The notes beneath the pieces are model-generated. The model did not search any database. It had not been told where the DNA came from and worked only from the letters and a program-made list of their open reading frames with translations. From Inquilinus sp052113205 (GTDB taxonomy: Bacteria; Pseudomonadota; Alphaproteobacteria; DSM-16000; Inquilinaceae), in the NCBI RefSeq assembly GCF_052113205.1, contig NZ_JBFRCU010000018.1, forward strand, positions 26,777-90,776: a stretch of DNA of 64,000 nucleotides, read 5' to 3'. The position numbers were made by a program, and so were the translations under genes. Every line of letters begins with the position of its first letter. Positions within the stretch are counted from its first letter, which is position 1. Shown here in pieces: positions 51,841 through 58,923 of the stretch.

Positions 51841-52193
51841 TTATCACCTCGTCCCAACAAATGGTTGGTCAGCATCCCGAGCTGGTCCGAGATCGAGCTG
51901 AGCGCCCCGGTGTGCCCCTCGGATTTGGCATTCAGCTTCTCGATCGAGGCGTTCTGGACCGCCACGGCGGCCTGCAGCGCCTTCATGTCGTCGCTGGTCG
52001 GCATGTGCCTCATGCGCTCTCCGATGAGGACGGTCTCGCGCTCCAATTGGTCGACGCGCGTCGCCAGCCCGCCGACATCGGTCTTGAGGGCGAAGCGCTG
52101 TGCCAGGACCAGCAGCGCTAGGTTCGCCAGGATCGTCAGCAGCCCGATCACCCATAGCCAGTGCTGCCGCACCGCGTCGAAGAAGCCGTCCAT
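51837..52193 (-). CDS. DUF2730 membrane-anchored coiled-coil protein (Mu gp25-like)
   Basis: 118 residues. One N-terminal membrane helix (HWLWVIGLLTILANLALLVL) leads to a coiled coil (LATRVDQLERETVLIGERMR; LQAAVAVQNASIEKLNAKSE). Such proteins lie between lysis and terminase genes in Mu-like phages and belong to the DUF2730 group; the role is unknown. The stop overlaps the next start by four bases. Confidence 0.72.
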   Translation of the reverse strand: MDGFFDAVRQHWLWVIGLLTILANLALLVLAQRFALKTDVGGLATRVDQLERETVLIGERMRHMPTSDDMKALQAAVAVQNASIEKLNAKSEGHTGALSSISDQLGMLTNHLLGRGDK

Positions 52194-52438
52194 CAGCGCC
52201 CCCCGCGCTCGATCGAGGATTGGCAGGGGGCGCAGCGGCGCGCCCAGGGCGCGGCCCTGCGGCGCGCGGTCGGAATCGGTTCGCCGCAGCCATCGCATTC
52301 GCGCGGCCCGATGTCTTCGGCCGCCGCCTCGCGGGCACGGCGGACCCGGTGCGGATCGAGCGCCTCCGATTGGAAGCGCTCGACCAGCTCGGCCGCCCGG
52401 TCGATTTCGTCAGCCACGGCACGCCTGCAGCTGCGCAT
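52193..52438 (-). CDS. TraR/DksA-type zinc-finger protein
   Basis: About 74-81 residues. The C-terminal zinc finger CDGCGEPIPTARR followed by RCAPCQ (Cys-x2-Cys-x17ish-Cys-x2-Cys) and the N-terminal helix ADEIDRAAELVERFQSEAL mark the TraR/DksA C4 family, small proteins that bind the RNA polymerase secondary channel. Phages use them to tune host transcription. The start may be ATG 52438 or GTG 52417 (VADEID); the latter matches family starts better. It overlaps the spanin gene. Confidence 0.75.
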   Translation of the reverse strand: MRSCRRAVADEIDRAAELVERFQSEALDPHRVRRAREAAAEDIGPRECDGCGEPIPTARRRAAPWARRCAPCQSSIERGGR

Positions 52439-52613
52439 CGAGCCGCTTGAGATCCTGGTACCAGGNGCGGGTGGCGGGCTTGGGCGGGGGAGCGGCGAAC
52501 TCGTCCGCGACGCCGGGGCCAGCCGGCGGGAACGCCGGGCAGACGCTAGCGCCGCTGCCGCAGCCAGTCGTCAAGCTCGCCATCAGGCACGTCAGGGCGG
52601 GAAGCGATTTCAT
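52410..52613 (-). CDS. Rz1-like outer-membrane spanin lipoprotein
   Basis: 67 residues. MKSLPALTCLMASLTTGCGS is a lipoprotein signal with lipobox LTTGC. The mature part (CPAFPPAGPGVADEFAAP; WYQDLKRLDAQLQACRG) is the short Pro-rich type found in o-spanins. It overlaps the i-spanin gene by 68 bases in another frame. Base 52466 is N, leaving one residue undefined. With its partner it would fuse the two membranes at lysis. Confidence 0.65.
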   Translation of the reverse strand: MKSLPALTCLMASLTTGCGSGASVCPAFPPAGPGVADEFAAPPPKPATRXWYQDLKRLDAQLQACRG

Positions 52614-52737
52614 TTTGGGTGGCCAGGATCTTGGCGTTGCGTTTGGCTTCGGCGCCCTCGGCGGCCCGCCAGGTGAGGAACGGGACCAGCAGAGCCTTCA
52701 CCAGCTCCGCCAGCCCCTGGACGAGGTCGCCCCACAT
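52546..52737 (-). CDS. Rz-like inner-membrane spanin
   Basis: 63 residues. An N-terminal hydrophobic segment (DLVQGLAELVKALLVPFLTW) is followed by a charged helical region AEGAEAKRNAKILATQNE and ends SRPDVPDGELDDWLRQRR, where LxDxELxxWL-type ends are common in Rz-like proteins. It overlaps the Rz1-like gene, the classic overlapping spanin layout. It is short for an i-spanin, so the call is moderate. Confidence 0.55.
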   Translation of the reverse strand: MWGDLVQGLAELVKALLVPFLTWRAAEGAEAKRNAKILATQNEIASRPDVPDGELDDWLRQRR

Positions 52738-52750
52738 CGGGCGGTGCCCG

Positions 52751-53197
52751 TCAGGAACTCGGCGCCGGCATCCGCGCCCGGATGTAATCGGCGACCCGCT
52801 CCTCGGTCAGGCCGAAGCGCTTGAGGGCATCCGGCGCCGACCGAGCCAGATAGGTGCCGGCATCGGCGATCCACTGGTCCCGCACCTCGACCTTGGCGAC
52901 GTCGTGCCCCAGCTCAAGCAGCCGGTTGCGGGCATAGTCGATCGCGCGGACGGCAATCGTGTCCAGATAGGTCCGGATGGCGTCGTCGGCCTTGAGCCGC
53001 AGCAGCTTGGCCGCCCAGCCGATGACGGCCAGGCCCCCGGCGCCGAGCGCCGAGACGAGGATGCCGACGAGGTAGTCGACAGCCGGGGTGAAATCGATCA
53101 CGAACCCGTCGCCGGCCATGGCGACGGGGGCGACGAGGCAGGCGAGCAGCAGCGCGACGAACGCCGCCCAGATGGCCATGGGCCGCAGGGAGATCAT
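52751..53197 (-). CDS. Phage holin
   Basis: 148 residues. Two membrane segments (PMAIWAAFVALLLACLVAPV; YLVGILVSALGAGGLAVIGW) are followed by a charged amphipathic C-terminus with RNRLLELGHDVAKVEVRDQW and GLTEERVADYIRARMPA. This fits holins of the LL-H-type superfamily, which open the inner membrane to the endolysin. The start overlaps the endolysin stop by four bases; the Rz-like gene follows. Confidence 0.72.
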   Translation of the reverse strand: MISLRPMAIWAAFVALLLACLVAPVAMAGDGFVIDFTPAVDYLVGILVSALGAGGLAVIGWAAKLLRLKADDAIRTYLDTIAVRAIDYARNRLLELGHDVAKVEVRDQWIADAGTYLARSAPDALKRFGLTEERVADYIRARMPAPSS

Positions 53198-53697
53198 TTC
53201 CGCTCCTTGGGGGTGGTGGTGTCGGACAGGGCGCCGCCGGCGCGGACATAGACGTCGAGCAGCGTCTCGAGCTTGTGTTCGCGCTGGCCGTAGCCGGCGC
53301 CGGGCAGGCTGGCCCAGATGTTGCGGCAGCGGTCGATGGCCTCGGGGATCCGTCCGGCCTCGATCAGGTCCAGCGCGCGGCGGCCGCGGATTAGCTCGAC
53401 AGCGGCGCGATCTTGCGAGGTCGGAGAAAAGTCCGGCAGGCGCAGCGTAACCGCGAGGTCGTCCCAGGTGCGGGCCAGAAATTGATAGCGGCCCGCTGCG
53501 GTGGAACCGATCTTGTACCGCGGTAGCCAGACGAGTTGGCGCGGATGCGCGGCATAGCCGGAGAACAGGGTTCCGCCGACCAGCACGTCGTAACCGTCGT
53601 CGCTGCCGCCGATTGTGCTGGTGCCTTCGGACACGGCCAGCGTGTCGAGGAAGGCGGCGACGTTCGAACCGAGATCTCGGGCTGATAGACGGGGCAT
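53194..53697 (-). CDS. Endolysin, lambda R-type (GH104) transglycosylase
   Basis: 167 residues. VAAFLDTLAVSEGTSTIGGS (E24 catalytic), GYAAHPRQLVWLPRYKIGST, AAGRYQFLARTWDDLA and CRNIWASLPGAGYGQREHKL form the GH104 lysozyme-like pattern. It cuts peptidoglycan glycan strands. There is no signal peptide, so it relies on the holin downstream. It is the first gene of the first late operon, 77 bp after the palindrome at 53774. Confidence 0.9.
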   Translation of the reverse strand: MPRLSARDLGSNVAAFLDTLAVSEGTSTIGGSDDGYDVLVGGTLFSGYAAHPRQLVWLPRYKIGSTAAGRYQFLARTWDDLAVTLRLPDFSPTSQDRAAVELIRGRRALDLIEAGRIPEAIDRCRNIWASLPGAGYGQREHKLETLLDVYVRAGGALSDTTTPKERK

Positions 53698-53773
53698 TCT
53701 CGGGCACGACTCCGGAGAGGGCGGCTCGGCCGCCTGGTGCCCGAATAAGAACGCCGCCTCAAAGGCGGCGAAT

Positions 53774-53794
53774 TGACCCTACATCGTTGGGTCA
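53774..53794 (-). promoter_or_regulatory. Palindromic activator-site candidate, lysis operon
   Basis: TGACCCTACA-T-CGTTGGGTCA, the second copy of the dyad at 43936-43956 (three changes in the 21-mer). On the minus strand it ends GGGTCAATTCG, then a GCCGCC/GGCGGC hairpin and TTATTC as a possible -10. It lies 77 bp before the endolysin start, which matches the place of the Mu lys promoter with its C-binding dyad. Confidence 0.7.
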
Positions 53795-53851
53795 GAGCGC
53801 CTTCACGAATCAATCAGTGGTCATTTAATGTCTGCATACATCTTACGAGAT

Positions 53852-54577
53852 TCATTTAGACCAAACAAAATCGGACTGCTTAATGGGTACGAATTCCAAA
53901 CCTTCGACTGTTTTTTCCTCATAGATAATAAATGACTTGGATATTGTGTTCCCATTCAACAATCTCGCACAAATAATCCTCTCGTTTGCTATTCTCAGGG
54001 CAATATACTCCTTATCTCCGTACGAGAATTTGTATAGCGTGCGAGATTTAGCTTCAGATTGCCCAACTACGCTTCCGACAATATATAGAATAAAGATAGA
54101 TATGATTAGAGCGATCAGAAATGACTGAAAACTTCTACTCACCGAATAATTAAACATGTAATTCCTAATTTTTCCTGTCTTTAGAAAAAATAAATAGGCA
54201 ACTTGTAAGAGCACGAATGCCAAAAAAACAACTATTGGCGCAATTACGGTTCCATAAGATGGAATTAATGGACGAAGAATGGCGGCAGTGACGATTATAA
54301 TCAGCACTAGAAATACGGATAAGTATCTGTAAAATTCAGTATCCGGAAATGAGCTTGTAAACAGTACGTACCCCTGAAAGCCTGGAGCCAGAAGCGCTAT
54401 TACCGCTGCAATAGAAAGCAGAACATCGGAGACAGAAATGTAATACAGTTCGCTTGGATATCCGAAATGCTTTGCAAAACCAAAATTAAACCCGTAGGCG
54501 AATAGGTATCCTGCTCCGGTTATTGTGGCAAGGAGGACCGTATCGCTGAGTATCCGATCTCTTAAGGAGCCAATCAT
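53852..54577 (-). CDS. AT-rich polytopic membrane protein (cargo)
   Basis: 241 residues. Four or five membrane helices (about 15-35, 48-70, 80-105, 110-130, 150-175; for example IALIISIFILYIVGSVVG) are followed by a soluble C-terminal domain of 60 residues (LYKFSYGDKEYIALRIANER; IICARLLNGNTISKSFIIYE). It is strongly AT-rich against GC-rich neighbours and lies between the activator gene and the lysis promoter, where Mu has no counterpart. No family is recognised. Superinfection exclusion is a reasonable guess from context only. Confidence 0.6.
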   Translation of the reverse strand: MIGSLRDRILSDTVLLATITGAGYLFAYGFNFGFAKHFGYPSELYYISVSDVLLSIAAVIALLAPGFQGYVLFTSSFPDTEFYRYLSVFLVLIIIVTAAILRPLIPSYGTVIAPIVVFLAFVLLQVAYLFFLKTGKIRNYMFNYSVSRSFQSFLIALIISIFILYIVGSVVGQSEAKSRTLYKFSYGDKEYIALRIANERIICARLLNGNTISKSFIIYEEKTVEGLEFVPIKQSDFVWSK

Positions 54578-54619
54578 GCTCTTCTCTCGTGATCAATGAA
54601 CCGAAGTAGCAGATACAGC

Positions 54620-55093
54620 TTATCTGGAATTCCGGAGACCGACAGTGACACTTTCGCCGGCGACAGAATGTTGGATGCCGGGCTGAAAGTCCTCCTGCCC
54701 ACCGCCAGGATCGAACAGGTTGCCTTGTGGCCCCGTCCCGTCCGGCCGGCGCTTACGCACCCGGCGGACCCATTCCTCAGTGCACCCTAGATCCTGGGCG
54801 CAGGCGCGGGTGCCGCCGGGATGCCGCAGGATCTCGCGTACCAAGGCACCGTCCCCAGCGGCACGAGGGATCAGCTTGTGTCCCGGCCCGTGCATTTCGG
54901 CGAGCAGGCGGGTGGCATCGAGACCGATGATACCGACCAGCGGCGAGGTCGGCCGCACGTGCTCGACGCCGGGAATGTAGCGTTTGCCGCCGCCCCAGAC
55001 CTTCGCCAGAGCCCGCGCTTCACGGACATAGCCCGCGACAGCCAGGTCGTAGAGCAGGCCGGGGAAATATTCCGGGGTGACGGGATCGGTCAT
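54620..55093 (-). CDS. Mor/C-type transcription activator
   Basis: 157 residues. ALAKVWGGGKRYIPGVEHVR is the dimerisation-strand motif (G..xYIP) of the Mu Mor/C family, and a C-terminal helix-turn-helix follows (GGTRACAQDLGCTEEWVRRV-RKR). In Mu, Mor switches on the middle promoter and C the late ones; here a single such gene ends the early operon. The 35-residue tail after the HTH is unusual. The likely targets are the two palindromes at 53774 and 43936. Confidence 0.8.
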   Translation of the reverse strand: MTDPVTPEYFPGLLYDLAVAGYVREARALAKVWGGGKRYIPGVEHVRPTSPLVGIIGLDATRLLAEMHGPGHKLIPRAAGDGALVREILRHPGGTRACAQDLGCTEEWVRRVRKRRPDGTGPQGNLFDPGGGQEDFQPGIQHSVAGESVTVGLRNSR

Positions 55094-55494
55094 CGCGCTC
55101 CACCCTTGCGTCGCTTCATGCCTTTGAGTGCTTCGATGACTTTCGAGGCATCAGCGACGGAGAGCATGTCGGCTTGGGGGATCACGTCTTCGGCCAGGCC
55201 GAGGACGCGGCGGATCATCGAACGCAGTGATGCCTCCGACTTCTCGCGGGAGGCATCGTGCCAGAGCGCGCGGATCAGGCGACCGGTTGAGGTGCGGCCG
55301 GTGCGGAGGTCGGCGCCACCGGTCCAGCCGAGCCGGACGAATTCGCGGATAACGCTGCCGAGCTGGACCTCGTTGAGGTCGGCGGCGCTGTCGCGACCGG
55401 TCACCCGGCGCAGCACGGCCCGGTAGGTCTCGTCGTCCAGCCCGAGCTGCTTCTTGGCGACGTGGACCTTGGCGATGGCGGAGGCTCGGCTCAC
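55090..55494 (-). CDS. Mu gp16-like (DUF1018) protein
   Basis: 134 residues from a GTG at 55494 (overlap GTGA). IAKVHVAKKQLGLDDETYRA then VLRRVTGRDSAADLNEVQLG and IREFVRLGW is the DUF1018 pattern. It normally lies just before mor in Mu-like early regions, as here (four-base overlap with the Mor/C gene). The function is unproven. Confidence 0.85.
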   Translation of the reverse strand: MSRASAIAKVHVAKKQLGLDDETYRAVLRRVTGRDSAADLNEVQLGSVIREFVRLGWTGGADLRTGRTSTGRLIRALWHDASREKSEASLRSMIRRVLGLAEDVIPQADMLSVADASKVIEALKGMKRRKGGAR

Positions 55495-55988
55495 GGCCGT
55501 ATCTCGATCTCGCCCCACGCTTCGCGGAGCAGCTGCTCGAACTCGGCCCGGATGCGATCGGCGTGAAACTTGGTCGGGGCGACGACGATCTGCAACTCGC
55601 CCTGCCGCTCCAGCCGCAGCGGCCGGAACCAGGTCGACCACTTCTTGATGCCGACCCAATCAACGAGGCCACCGAAGGGATGGACTGCCGTGTCCGGCTC
55701 CGGCGGCACTCGGGAACCGGTTGCCTCCTCCGCCGGGACATAGTCTCGCCAGCGCTCCTCACCGAGGAAGGTCGAGGCCATCCAGTTGTATTTCGGATCG
55801 GCCTTGGCTGCCCGTCGCTCGGCGGCATAGGCGGCGGCAGCCGCGGTCAGCTCCTCCGCGGTCACGGTGCCGGCCTTGATGAGGGCGTTGAACAGCTTCC
55901 GCGCCCGCTCTCGCGGGTTCGGCCGCCGCTGGGGATAGGCGGCCCAGAAGGCATCGAAAACAGGATCGTCAGTAGGCTTGCGGGGCAT
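55491..55988 (-). CDS. Early protein with possible DnaA-N-like C-terminus
   Basis: 165 residues. The N-terminal part FDAFWAAYPQRRPNPRERAR then KLFNALIKAGTVTAEELTAA and PKYNWMASTFLGEERWRDYV is common in phage replication-region proteins. The C-terminal 60 residues (WFRPLRLERQGELQIVVAPT; KFHADRIRAEFEQLLREAWG) resemble the DnaA N-terminal domain in the W..PL......L.L.APT.F pattern. A link to replication is inference. It overlaps both neighbours. Confidence 0.6.
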   Translation of the reverse strand: MPRKPTDDPVFDAFWAAYPQRRPNPRERARKLFNALIKAGTVTAEELTAAAAAYAAERRAAKADPKYNWMASTFLGEERWRDYVPAEEATGSRVPPEPDTAVHPFGGLVDWVGIKKWSTWFRPLRLERQGELQIVVAPTKFHADRIRAEFEQLLREAWGEIEIRP

Positions 55989-56391
55989 CGGTCGACTCCG
56001 TCACCGAGACGGGCGTGCCCGCCGCCAGCGACGTCAGCACGTCATTGCGGACCAGCACGAAGCCGTTCGGGATTTCGGGGGTGGGGAACTGCGGCCAGTC
56101 CGGCGTCGGCAGGCCGCGAATGGCGCTATTGAAAGTGATGGCGATGTCCGGCCGGGCGATGCCGGCGCGCTCAAGGCACTCCACGACACCGAGGATCAGC
56201 CACCGCGCATCATCCGTCGTGAACCGCAACTCAGGCACCCGGCGCGCCTGCGTCTGCTCCCGGCGCAGGCCGGCGACGATGCGGAAGATCGTCTCCTTCG
56301 CCGCCGCCTTCGAGCTGCAGGACGGGCCGTGGGCTTCCTGGAAGATCCGGTTGAGCCGGAACAGGAACAGGGCAAGCTCGGTGTTGTTCAT
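55969..56391 (-). CDS. Early-region unknown protein
   Basis: 140 residues. MNNTELALFLFRLNRIFQEA heads a helical first half; the second half has TPDWPQFPTPEIPNGFVLVR and ends SVTESTDAPQAY. No family recognised. It overlaps the following gene by 20 bases and belongs to the continuous early operon. Confidence 0.6.
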   Translation of the reverse strand: MNNTELALFLFRLNRIFQEAHGPSCSSKAAAKETIFRIVAGLRREQTQARRVPELRFTTDDARWLILGVVECLERAGIARPDIAITFNSAIRGLPTPDWPQFPTPEIPNGFVLVRNDVLTSLAAGTPVSVTESTDAPQAY

Positions 56392-56405
56392 CGCTGGGCG
56401 TGCCG

Positions 56406-56669
56406 CTACTGGTCCTGCGCGTCCGCGCAGTCCGACCGCCGGCGCGCAATCCGCCGCCACGTGGCGACCTCGTCGCGCATCGATTGCCGGCCGCTGACAT
56501 AGGACAGCGCCCTGCCGAGATCCGAGCCGCAACGCGAGAAGGCGGCGACCAGGTCATCCCGGGTGCAGCGCTTGAGCAGGCAGGCGAGCTGGGTTCCCTT
56601 CCCCTGGTCGGCCCGCATCAGGGCGCGGTCGATCTCGGCTGCAGTGATGGGTGCTGGACGGCGTGGCAT
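56406..56669 (-). CDS. Early-region small basic protein
   Basis: 87 residues: MPRRPAPITAAEIDRALMRA, then DQGKGTQLACLLKRCTRDDL and RDEVATWRRIARRRSDCADA. Helical and basic with three cysteines and no motif I recognise. ATG 56669 is chosen because the upstream frame overlaps the next gene without conserved features. Confidence 0.55.
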   Translation of the reverse strand: MPRRPAPITAAEIDRALMRADQGKGTQLACLLKRCTRDDLVAAFSRCGSDLGRALSYVSGRQSMRDEVATWRRIARRRSDCADAQDQ

Positions 56670-56677
56670 GGTCGCTC

Positions 56678-56992
56678 CTACTGGCCACGCCTCTCCGCCA
56701 GATCGGCGGAGAGGACGAAGGACGGTTCGTCGAGGGTCAGCGGGACGCGCCGAAGGATCTCCAGCGCGCGGCTGTGGTGCGGCTGCCGGCGCAGATAGCC
56801 GCGCTCGATCAGCCTGGTGATGAGCCGATGGATTGCGCCCTTGGAGCGCAGGTCCAACTCGTCGGCCAGCTCCTGGTACGACGGGCAGACCCCCGATTGG
56901 TCCATCAGCTCCTGGATGACGCGCATGCAATCGGCCTGATTCGGGGTGAGGCCGATCCCGACCGATGCCGGGTCGAGGGCGGGGTTATCCAT
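56678..56992 (-). CDS. LexA-type winged-helix protein without peptidase
   Basis: 104 residues. GLTPNQADCMRVIQELMDQS then GVCPSYQELADELDLRSKGA and IHRLITRLIERGYLRRQPHH is the LexA DNA-binding domain (winged helix). The catalytic S24 domain is absent; a short tail LTLDEPSFVLSADLAERRGQ follows. It could bind SOS-type operators without being cleavable. Target unknown. Confidence 0.72.
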   Translation of the reverse strand: MDNPALDPASVGIGLTPNQADCMRVIQELMDQSGVCPSYQELADELDLRSKGAIHRLITRLIERGYLRRQPHHSRALEILRRVPLTLDEPSFVLSADLAERRGQ

Positions 56993-57293
56993 GACGCCGC
57001 TCCACCGGCACCGGGCCGGAGCCATGAGGGTTGAAGCCGTCGTCCTCGTCCTTCTCCCGCGCCAGGAAGGCGTCGACCTCCCGGTCGGTCATGAAGCGCC
57101 AGGCGCCGACCGCCTTGACCGGCGTCTTGAGACGGGTCTGGCAGACTTCGAGAAACGCAATCGGGTCGGCCGGGGTCGGGATCGGTGGCAGGTACTGCAG
57201 GTTCGGGATCTCGATCGTCACTTCCTCGCCGGCCGTGCCGACCAGGAACAGGCGGACGCTGGCGCGGGCGCCTTCGGGCAGGATCATCGTCAT
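56985..57293 (-). CDS. Early-region unknown protein
   Basis: 102 residues: MTMILPEGARASVRLFLVGT, then VTIEIPNLQYLPPIPTPADP and VGAWRFMTDREVDAFLARE. The last segment resembles a short DNA-binding helix pair, but no family can be named. It overlaps the LexA-like gene by eight bases. Confidence 0.6.
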   Translation of the reverse strand: MTMILPEGARASVRLFLVGTAGEEVTIEIPNLQYLPPIPTPADPIAFLEVCQTRLKTPVKAVGAWRFMTDREVDAFLAREKDEDDGFNPHGSGPVPVERRHG

Positions 57294-57300
57294 GGGCGTC

Positions 57301-57501
57301 TCAATTGGGGCTGCCCAGGCCCACGAAATGCGGGCCGTAGAGCACGAGGGTCAGGAGGGCGATCAGGATCAGGGTCTCGGCGATGAACTGCCGGGTGACC
57401 ACGCGGACGCCATGCAGCCAGTAGGCGTGCCATGCGAGGCCGCCGACGAGACCGGACAATCCGGCCAGCCAGACGGCGAGGATCAGGAGGCCGATGGTCA
57501 T
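57301..57501 (-). CDS. Small two-helix membrane protein
   Basis: 66 residues with two membrane helices (TIGLLILAVWLAGLSGLVGG and ETLILIALLTLVLYGPHFVG) joined by a charged loop. It sits in the early operon and overlaps the upstream gene by four bases. Early small membrane proteins of phages sometimes affect superinfection or host physiology; nothing more can be said. Confidence 0.6.
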   Translation of the reverse strand: MTIGLLILAVWLAGLSGLVGGLAWHAYWLHGVRVVTRQFIAETLILIALLTLVLYGPHFVGLGSPN

Positions 57502-57809
57502 GGCCGCACTCCCCGCCGACTCAGCCAGGCGGCAGCGAGCGCATGCATCTGCCTCCCGATCGGCATCCGCACCGAGCGCCCGTCTAGGATCGCCTGAGCG
57601 ATCCGGTCGGCCGTCCCGTCGTCGATCACAGTTGCGACCTCGCCCTCGGGCGTCACATCGACAATGCCGGACAGAGTCTCGTTGCCGTTCGTCGCCGTCA
57701 CGGCATAGCGATTGCCGCGCAGCTGCCGATAGGTCTGAACGATGCCGCGCACCGTTCCATGGCCCGCCAGCTCGAAGCTGACTTCACGGCCGATGAGGCG
57801 GGCCGTCAC
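57498..57809 (-). CDS. Early-region unknown protein
   Basis: 103 residues. The N-terminal half is beta-rich (GREVSFELAGHGTVRGIVQT; NRYAVTATNGNETLSGIVDV), like a small barrel. The C-terminal half is helical (TADRIAQAILDGRSVRMPIG). No family recognised. Four-base overlaps join it to both neighbours. Confidence 0.6.
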   Translation of the reverse strand: MTARLIGREVSFELAGHGTVRGIVQTYRQLRGNRYAVTATNGNETLSGIVDVTPEGEVATVIDDGTADRIAQAILDGRSVRMPIGRQMHALAAAWLSRRGVRP

Positions 57810-58039
57810 GGCACGATCCCCGCAGCTTCAAGACGGCGGGCCAGGTCGAGCGTCTTCTCCGACACGGCGACCGTCGGCCGGCTTTCAAGCGCGGCGGCCT
57901 CGATCTCCATGCTGCCGAGCAGCTCGATCATTCGCTTCACCTCGGCCTCGCTCAGCGGTTGGCGTGAGCTGAGGCGGGTGTCCAGCTTGCGCCGCATCGA
58001 ATGCAGCTCGCGGGACAAGGGCGACAGCAACTTAACCAC
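57806..58039 (-). CDS. Early-region small helical protein
   Basis: 77 residues: MVKLLSPLSRELHSMRRKLD, then SEAEVKRMIELLGSMEIEAA and EKTLDLARRLEAAGIVP. It is probably a helical bundle or coiled coil. No family recognised; operon position only. Confidence 0.55.
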   Translation of the reverse strand: MVKLLSPLSRELHSMRRKLDTRLSSRQPLSEAEVKRMIELLGSMEIEAAALESRPTVAVSEKTLDLARRLEAAGIVP

Positions 58040-58373
58040 GGGATCTCTCCTCCTGGGGTTTGTTGGGGCAGGTTTGGCAGGCGCGCCAATGGGCGGCGGC
58101 GTGCGGGGCGTGGGTGGGACAGGGATCGAGCGCCAAGCGGCAACGGTCCCGCCGCACGCGCTCGGTCAGGAACGGGCACTCCACCTGATCGAGGGCGGCC
58201 AGCACCGCGGCCTCGAACCGGCTGGTGTCGGCGGCCGGGTATTTGCCGGAGAGGGCCAGGGACACCGCGGTGCGGCTGCGGCCGATGACATCGGCGACGG
58301 CTCGAATGCTGCCGCGCCGGGATGCCTCGGCGCGCAGCAGTGCCACCACGGCGGGGTCAACCGGCCTGGACAT
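58032..58373 (-). CDS. HTH protein with C-terminal Cys/His segment
   Basis: 113 residues. The first 65 hold a helix-turn-helix of Cro/XRE or LacI type (RGSIRAVADVIGRSRTAVSL-ALSGKYPA). The C-terminus has C..C/H spacing (CRLALDPCPTHAPHAAAHWR then ACQTCP) that may bind a metal. It overlaps both neighbours in the early operon. Proteins of this layout occur beside MuB genes in some transposable phages. Confidence 0.6.
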   Translation of the reverse strand: MSRPVDPAVVALLRAEASRRGSIRAVADVIGRSRTAVSLALSGKYPAADTSRFEAAVLAALDQVECPFLTERVRRDRCRLALDPCPTHAPHAAAHWRACQTCPNKPQEERSRG

Positions 58374-58923
58374 CGGCGGTCACCACGCGGCCCAGGTTGC
58401 GGTCGAAGATCGATCCGTCCCGCCGCACCAGCGGGCTGGCGGGGCCGGTGTCGCGGACCAGGCGATAGCGCTTCTGGCCGGTGTTGGGATGGGCAGCCAC
58501 CCTGACCCGGCCGGTCAGCGGCACGAGATAGCCGGCGGCGACCAGCCGACTGATGTAACGGCGGATCGAGCTCTCCAGCGCCTTCCGATCGGTCTCCGGC
58601 TGGGCGACCGCTCCAGCCACGTCAGCGCGGCAGAACCGGCCGAGCTGCCGCATCGCCGCCCAGATGCGGTTCCGGGCCGTGGCATCCCAAGCCCCGCCCA
58701 CGCCGGTGGGCGCCGTGGTCACCATCAGGGGCTCGACGTCTTCCGATCGGCCGCGCTCGGTCAGCCGGTAGCATCCCTCCGATGCGCGCTCGATCAGGCC
58801 GGCCGCATAGGCGCGCCGCAAGTCGGTGCAGGCATCGCGGTAGCTCTTGCCGAGCAGCCCCGGCAACTGGTCAATGGTGACGCAAGCGCCGGGTTCGGCC
58901 AGCGCATCCAGCAACGCGCGCAT
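58357..58923 (-). CDS. Two-winged-helix early protein
   Basis: 188 residues. The first winged-helix region (about 15-60: TIDQLPGLLGKSYRDACTDL, GLIERASEGCYRLTERGRSE) is followed by a second (about 80-160: GAWDATARNRIWAAMRQLGR, RYISRLVAAGYLVPLTGR). The tail mentions no catalytic motif. It starts one base after the MuB stop. It may act in replication or regulation of the lytic switch. Confidence 0.6.
   Translation of the reverse strand: MRALLDALAEPGACVTIDQLPGLLGKSYRDACTDLRRAYAAGLIERASEGCYRLTERGRSEDVEPLMVTTAPTGVGGAWDATARNRIWAAMRQLGRFCRADVAGAVAQPETDRKALESSIRRYISRLVAAGYLVPLTGRVRVAAHPNTGQKRYRLVRDTGPASPLVRRDGSIFDRNLGRVVTADVQAG

Noticed and set aside
50741..51847. A 368-residue small-terminase frame
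   Set aside because: The first 200 residues are an out-of-frame reading of the tandem winged-helix gene at 51244; the DUF1804 sequence starts at the ATG at 51241.
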